A DNA stretch of 5,765 nucleotides from VGCC01 sp964495555. GTDB taxonomy: Bacteria; Actinomycetota; Actinomycetes; S36-B12. Positions 5,017-5,765 of this stretch are shown here, one piece after another. How positions within the stretch are numbered: position 1 is the stretch's first letter; each line of letters opens with the position of its first letter. Below the pieces are notes generated by a model. That model was not told where the DNA came from, made no database searches, and worked only from the letters and a program-made list of their open reading frames with translations. The DNA is taken from contig CAZBWA010000088.1 in the NCBI GenBank assembly GCA_964495555.1, positions 1 through 5,765 of the forward strand, read 5' to 3'. The translations under genes were made by a program, and so were the position numbers.

Positions 5017-5765
5017 AACTCGACGATGTCGTCGAGGGCGGGGAAGTCCGCCCGCCACCTGCGCCCCACGTCGGGGTCGGCGTCCACCCGCAGCGCCTGC
5101 TGCCCCTCGCCACCCCGTGCCATCGTCACCCCGGTTGGATCGATGACCGCGGAGTGGCCCCCGAGGACGAGCCCCTTCTGATCGCCGACCTGGTTGCAGG
5201 CCACCACCCACGCCTGGTTCTCGATGGCGCGCGCGGGGAGCAGGGCATCCCAGTGCGCGATGCGGGAGCTCGGCCACCCGGAGGCGATGAGGAATGCCTC
5301 GGCCCCACCCTGCGTCATCGCGCGGAACATCTCCGGGAAACGCAGGTCATAGCAGGTCGCCAGACCCGTCGGTCCCAGCGGCGTCTCCACGACGACGAGG
5401 TCACTGCCCGGCGTCATGGTCTCGTGCTCGCGGGCGTAGGTGAAGACGTGGATCTTCCGGTAGTAGGCCACGAGTTCCCCGGACGGGTTGAACAGCACGC
5501 TCGTGTTGTGCAGGAGATCGCCGTCCTTCTCGCAGAAGGAACCACCGTGCAACCAGAGGGCGTGCTTGCGCGCCAACGTGCTCAACGCCGTGGTGAGCGG
5601 ACCGTCCAGTGGCTGCGCGTGCTCCGCCGCCGAGGCGAGGTCGAAGGCGGTGATGTTCCAGAGCTCGGGCAGCACCATGACCTCGGTGCCGGGTGCCTCG
5701 CGCTCGACAAGCCCCAGCACCCGCTCCACCCGGTGTGCAACGCCCTCCGAGGTGGAGCAGTCCAC
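5013..5765 (-). CDS. Carbon-nitrogen hydrolase, nitrilase superfamily (5'-truncated)
   Basis: A cytoplasmic nitrilase-superfamily amidohydrolase of the Nit/omega-amidase-like branch, which cleaves non-peptide C-N bonds in small amides. Numbering from the in-frame GTG at the window edge, the catalytic triad is complete: Glu34 in LPELW, Lys104 in YRKIHVF and Cys138 in TCYDLRFPE. NTSVLFNPSGELVAYYRK (87-104) and ARAIENQAWVVACNQVG (178-194) are further typical segments. The 250 residues seen compare with about 260-280 in the family, so probably only some ten N-terminal residues lie beyond the right edge, and the edge GTG (Val-Asp-Cys) is more likely internal than the real start. No signal peptide is expected. 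It is transcribed towards the transpeptidase-like gene and overlaps its stop by 4 nt, so it is a separate unit with no evident tie to the copper genes. The exact substrate (deaminated glutathione, omega-amides or others) cannot be fixed. Confidence 0.93.
   Translation of the reverse strand: MDCSTSEGVAHRVERVLGLVEREAPGTEVMVLPELWNITAFDLASAAEHAQPLDGPLTTALSTLARKHALWLHGGSFCEKDGDLLHNTSVLFNPSGELVAYYRKIHVFTYAREHETMTPGSDLVVVETPLGPTGLATCYDLRFPEMFRAMTQGGAEAFLIASGWPSSRIAHWDALLPARAIENQAWVVACNQVGDQKGLVLGGHSAVIDPTGVTMARGGEGQQALRVDADPDVGRRWRADFPALDDIVEF
5019..5036. terminator. Candidate bidirectional terminator hairpin
   Basis: CTCGACGA and TCGTCGAG form a perfect 8-nt inverted repeat around TG; as RNA this gives a 7-bp stem with an ATGT loop. 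It begins 3 nt after the transpeptidase-like stop and lies within the last codons of the opposing hydrolase. No T-tract follows in either direction, as is common for actinobacterial terminators, so function is uncertain. The repeat also encodes the LDDIVE end of the hydrolase and may reflect codon choice. Confidence 0.4.

Noticed and set aside
4180..5277. A 365-codon minus-strand frame spanning the rhodanese end, the transpeptidase-like gene and part of the hydrolase
   Set aside because: Low-complexity Arg/Gly/Pro composition and no motifs; it overlaps three well-supported genes on both strands, so it is a shadow frame.
1..5765. Mobile element, CRISPR array, tRNA or other RNA gene, or signs of recent transfer
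   Set aside because: No transposase, spaced repeats, terminal inverted repeats or tRNA-like folds were seen, and base composition looks even across all genes.

Overview
The window is a GC-rich, densely packed stretch that looks like the chromosome of an actinobacterium (Actinomycetota). The reasons are the strong G/C preference at third codon positions, a FadE5-type acyl-CoA dehydrogenase, the fused CopD/CtaG membrane protein typical of that phylum, and several genes whose start codon lies 6-7 nt after a TANNNT box, the usual layout of leaderless actinobacterial mRNAs. No mobile elements, RNA genes or CRISPR arrays were seen, and the genus cannot be named from this window.

Layout, left to right. 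(1) The C-terminal two thirds of a FadE5-like acyl-CoA dehydrogenase, cut by the left edge (+ strand, to 1265). (2) A copper module: copC (1309-1836), a secreted Cu(II)-binding protein with a C-terminal membrane anchor, overlapping by 4 nt a 669-residue polytopic CopD-CtaG fusion (1833-3842). (3) A small lipoprotein rhodanese (3865-4287). (4) A secreted L,D-transpeptidase-like protein of the YkuD superfamily with a GTG start (4303-5016). (5) A convergent minus-strand carbon-nitrogen hydrolase of the nitrilase superfamily (5013-5765), cut by the right edge. The two convergent genes share the tetranucleotide CTAG as overlapping stop codons. There is no gene-free stretch above 43 bp.

How the parts relate. 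CopC and CopD-CtaG probably handle copper outside and across the membrane, including supply of copper to cytochrome c oxidase. The rhodanese would move sulfane sulfur on the outer face of the membrane. The most interesting signal is a near-perfect CsoR/CstR-type operator (ATACCC-TAGG-GGGTAT) lying over the -10 box and start codon of the rhodanese. A degraded copy sits in exactly the same register at copC. This suggests that a copper- or persulfide-sensing CsoR-family repressor, not encoded here, may control both units. No clearly new system is visible. The regulatory link between copper handling and an extracytoplasmic rhodanese is the part most worth testing.
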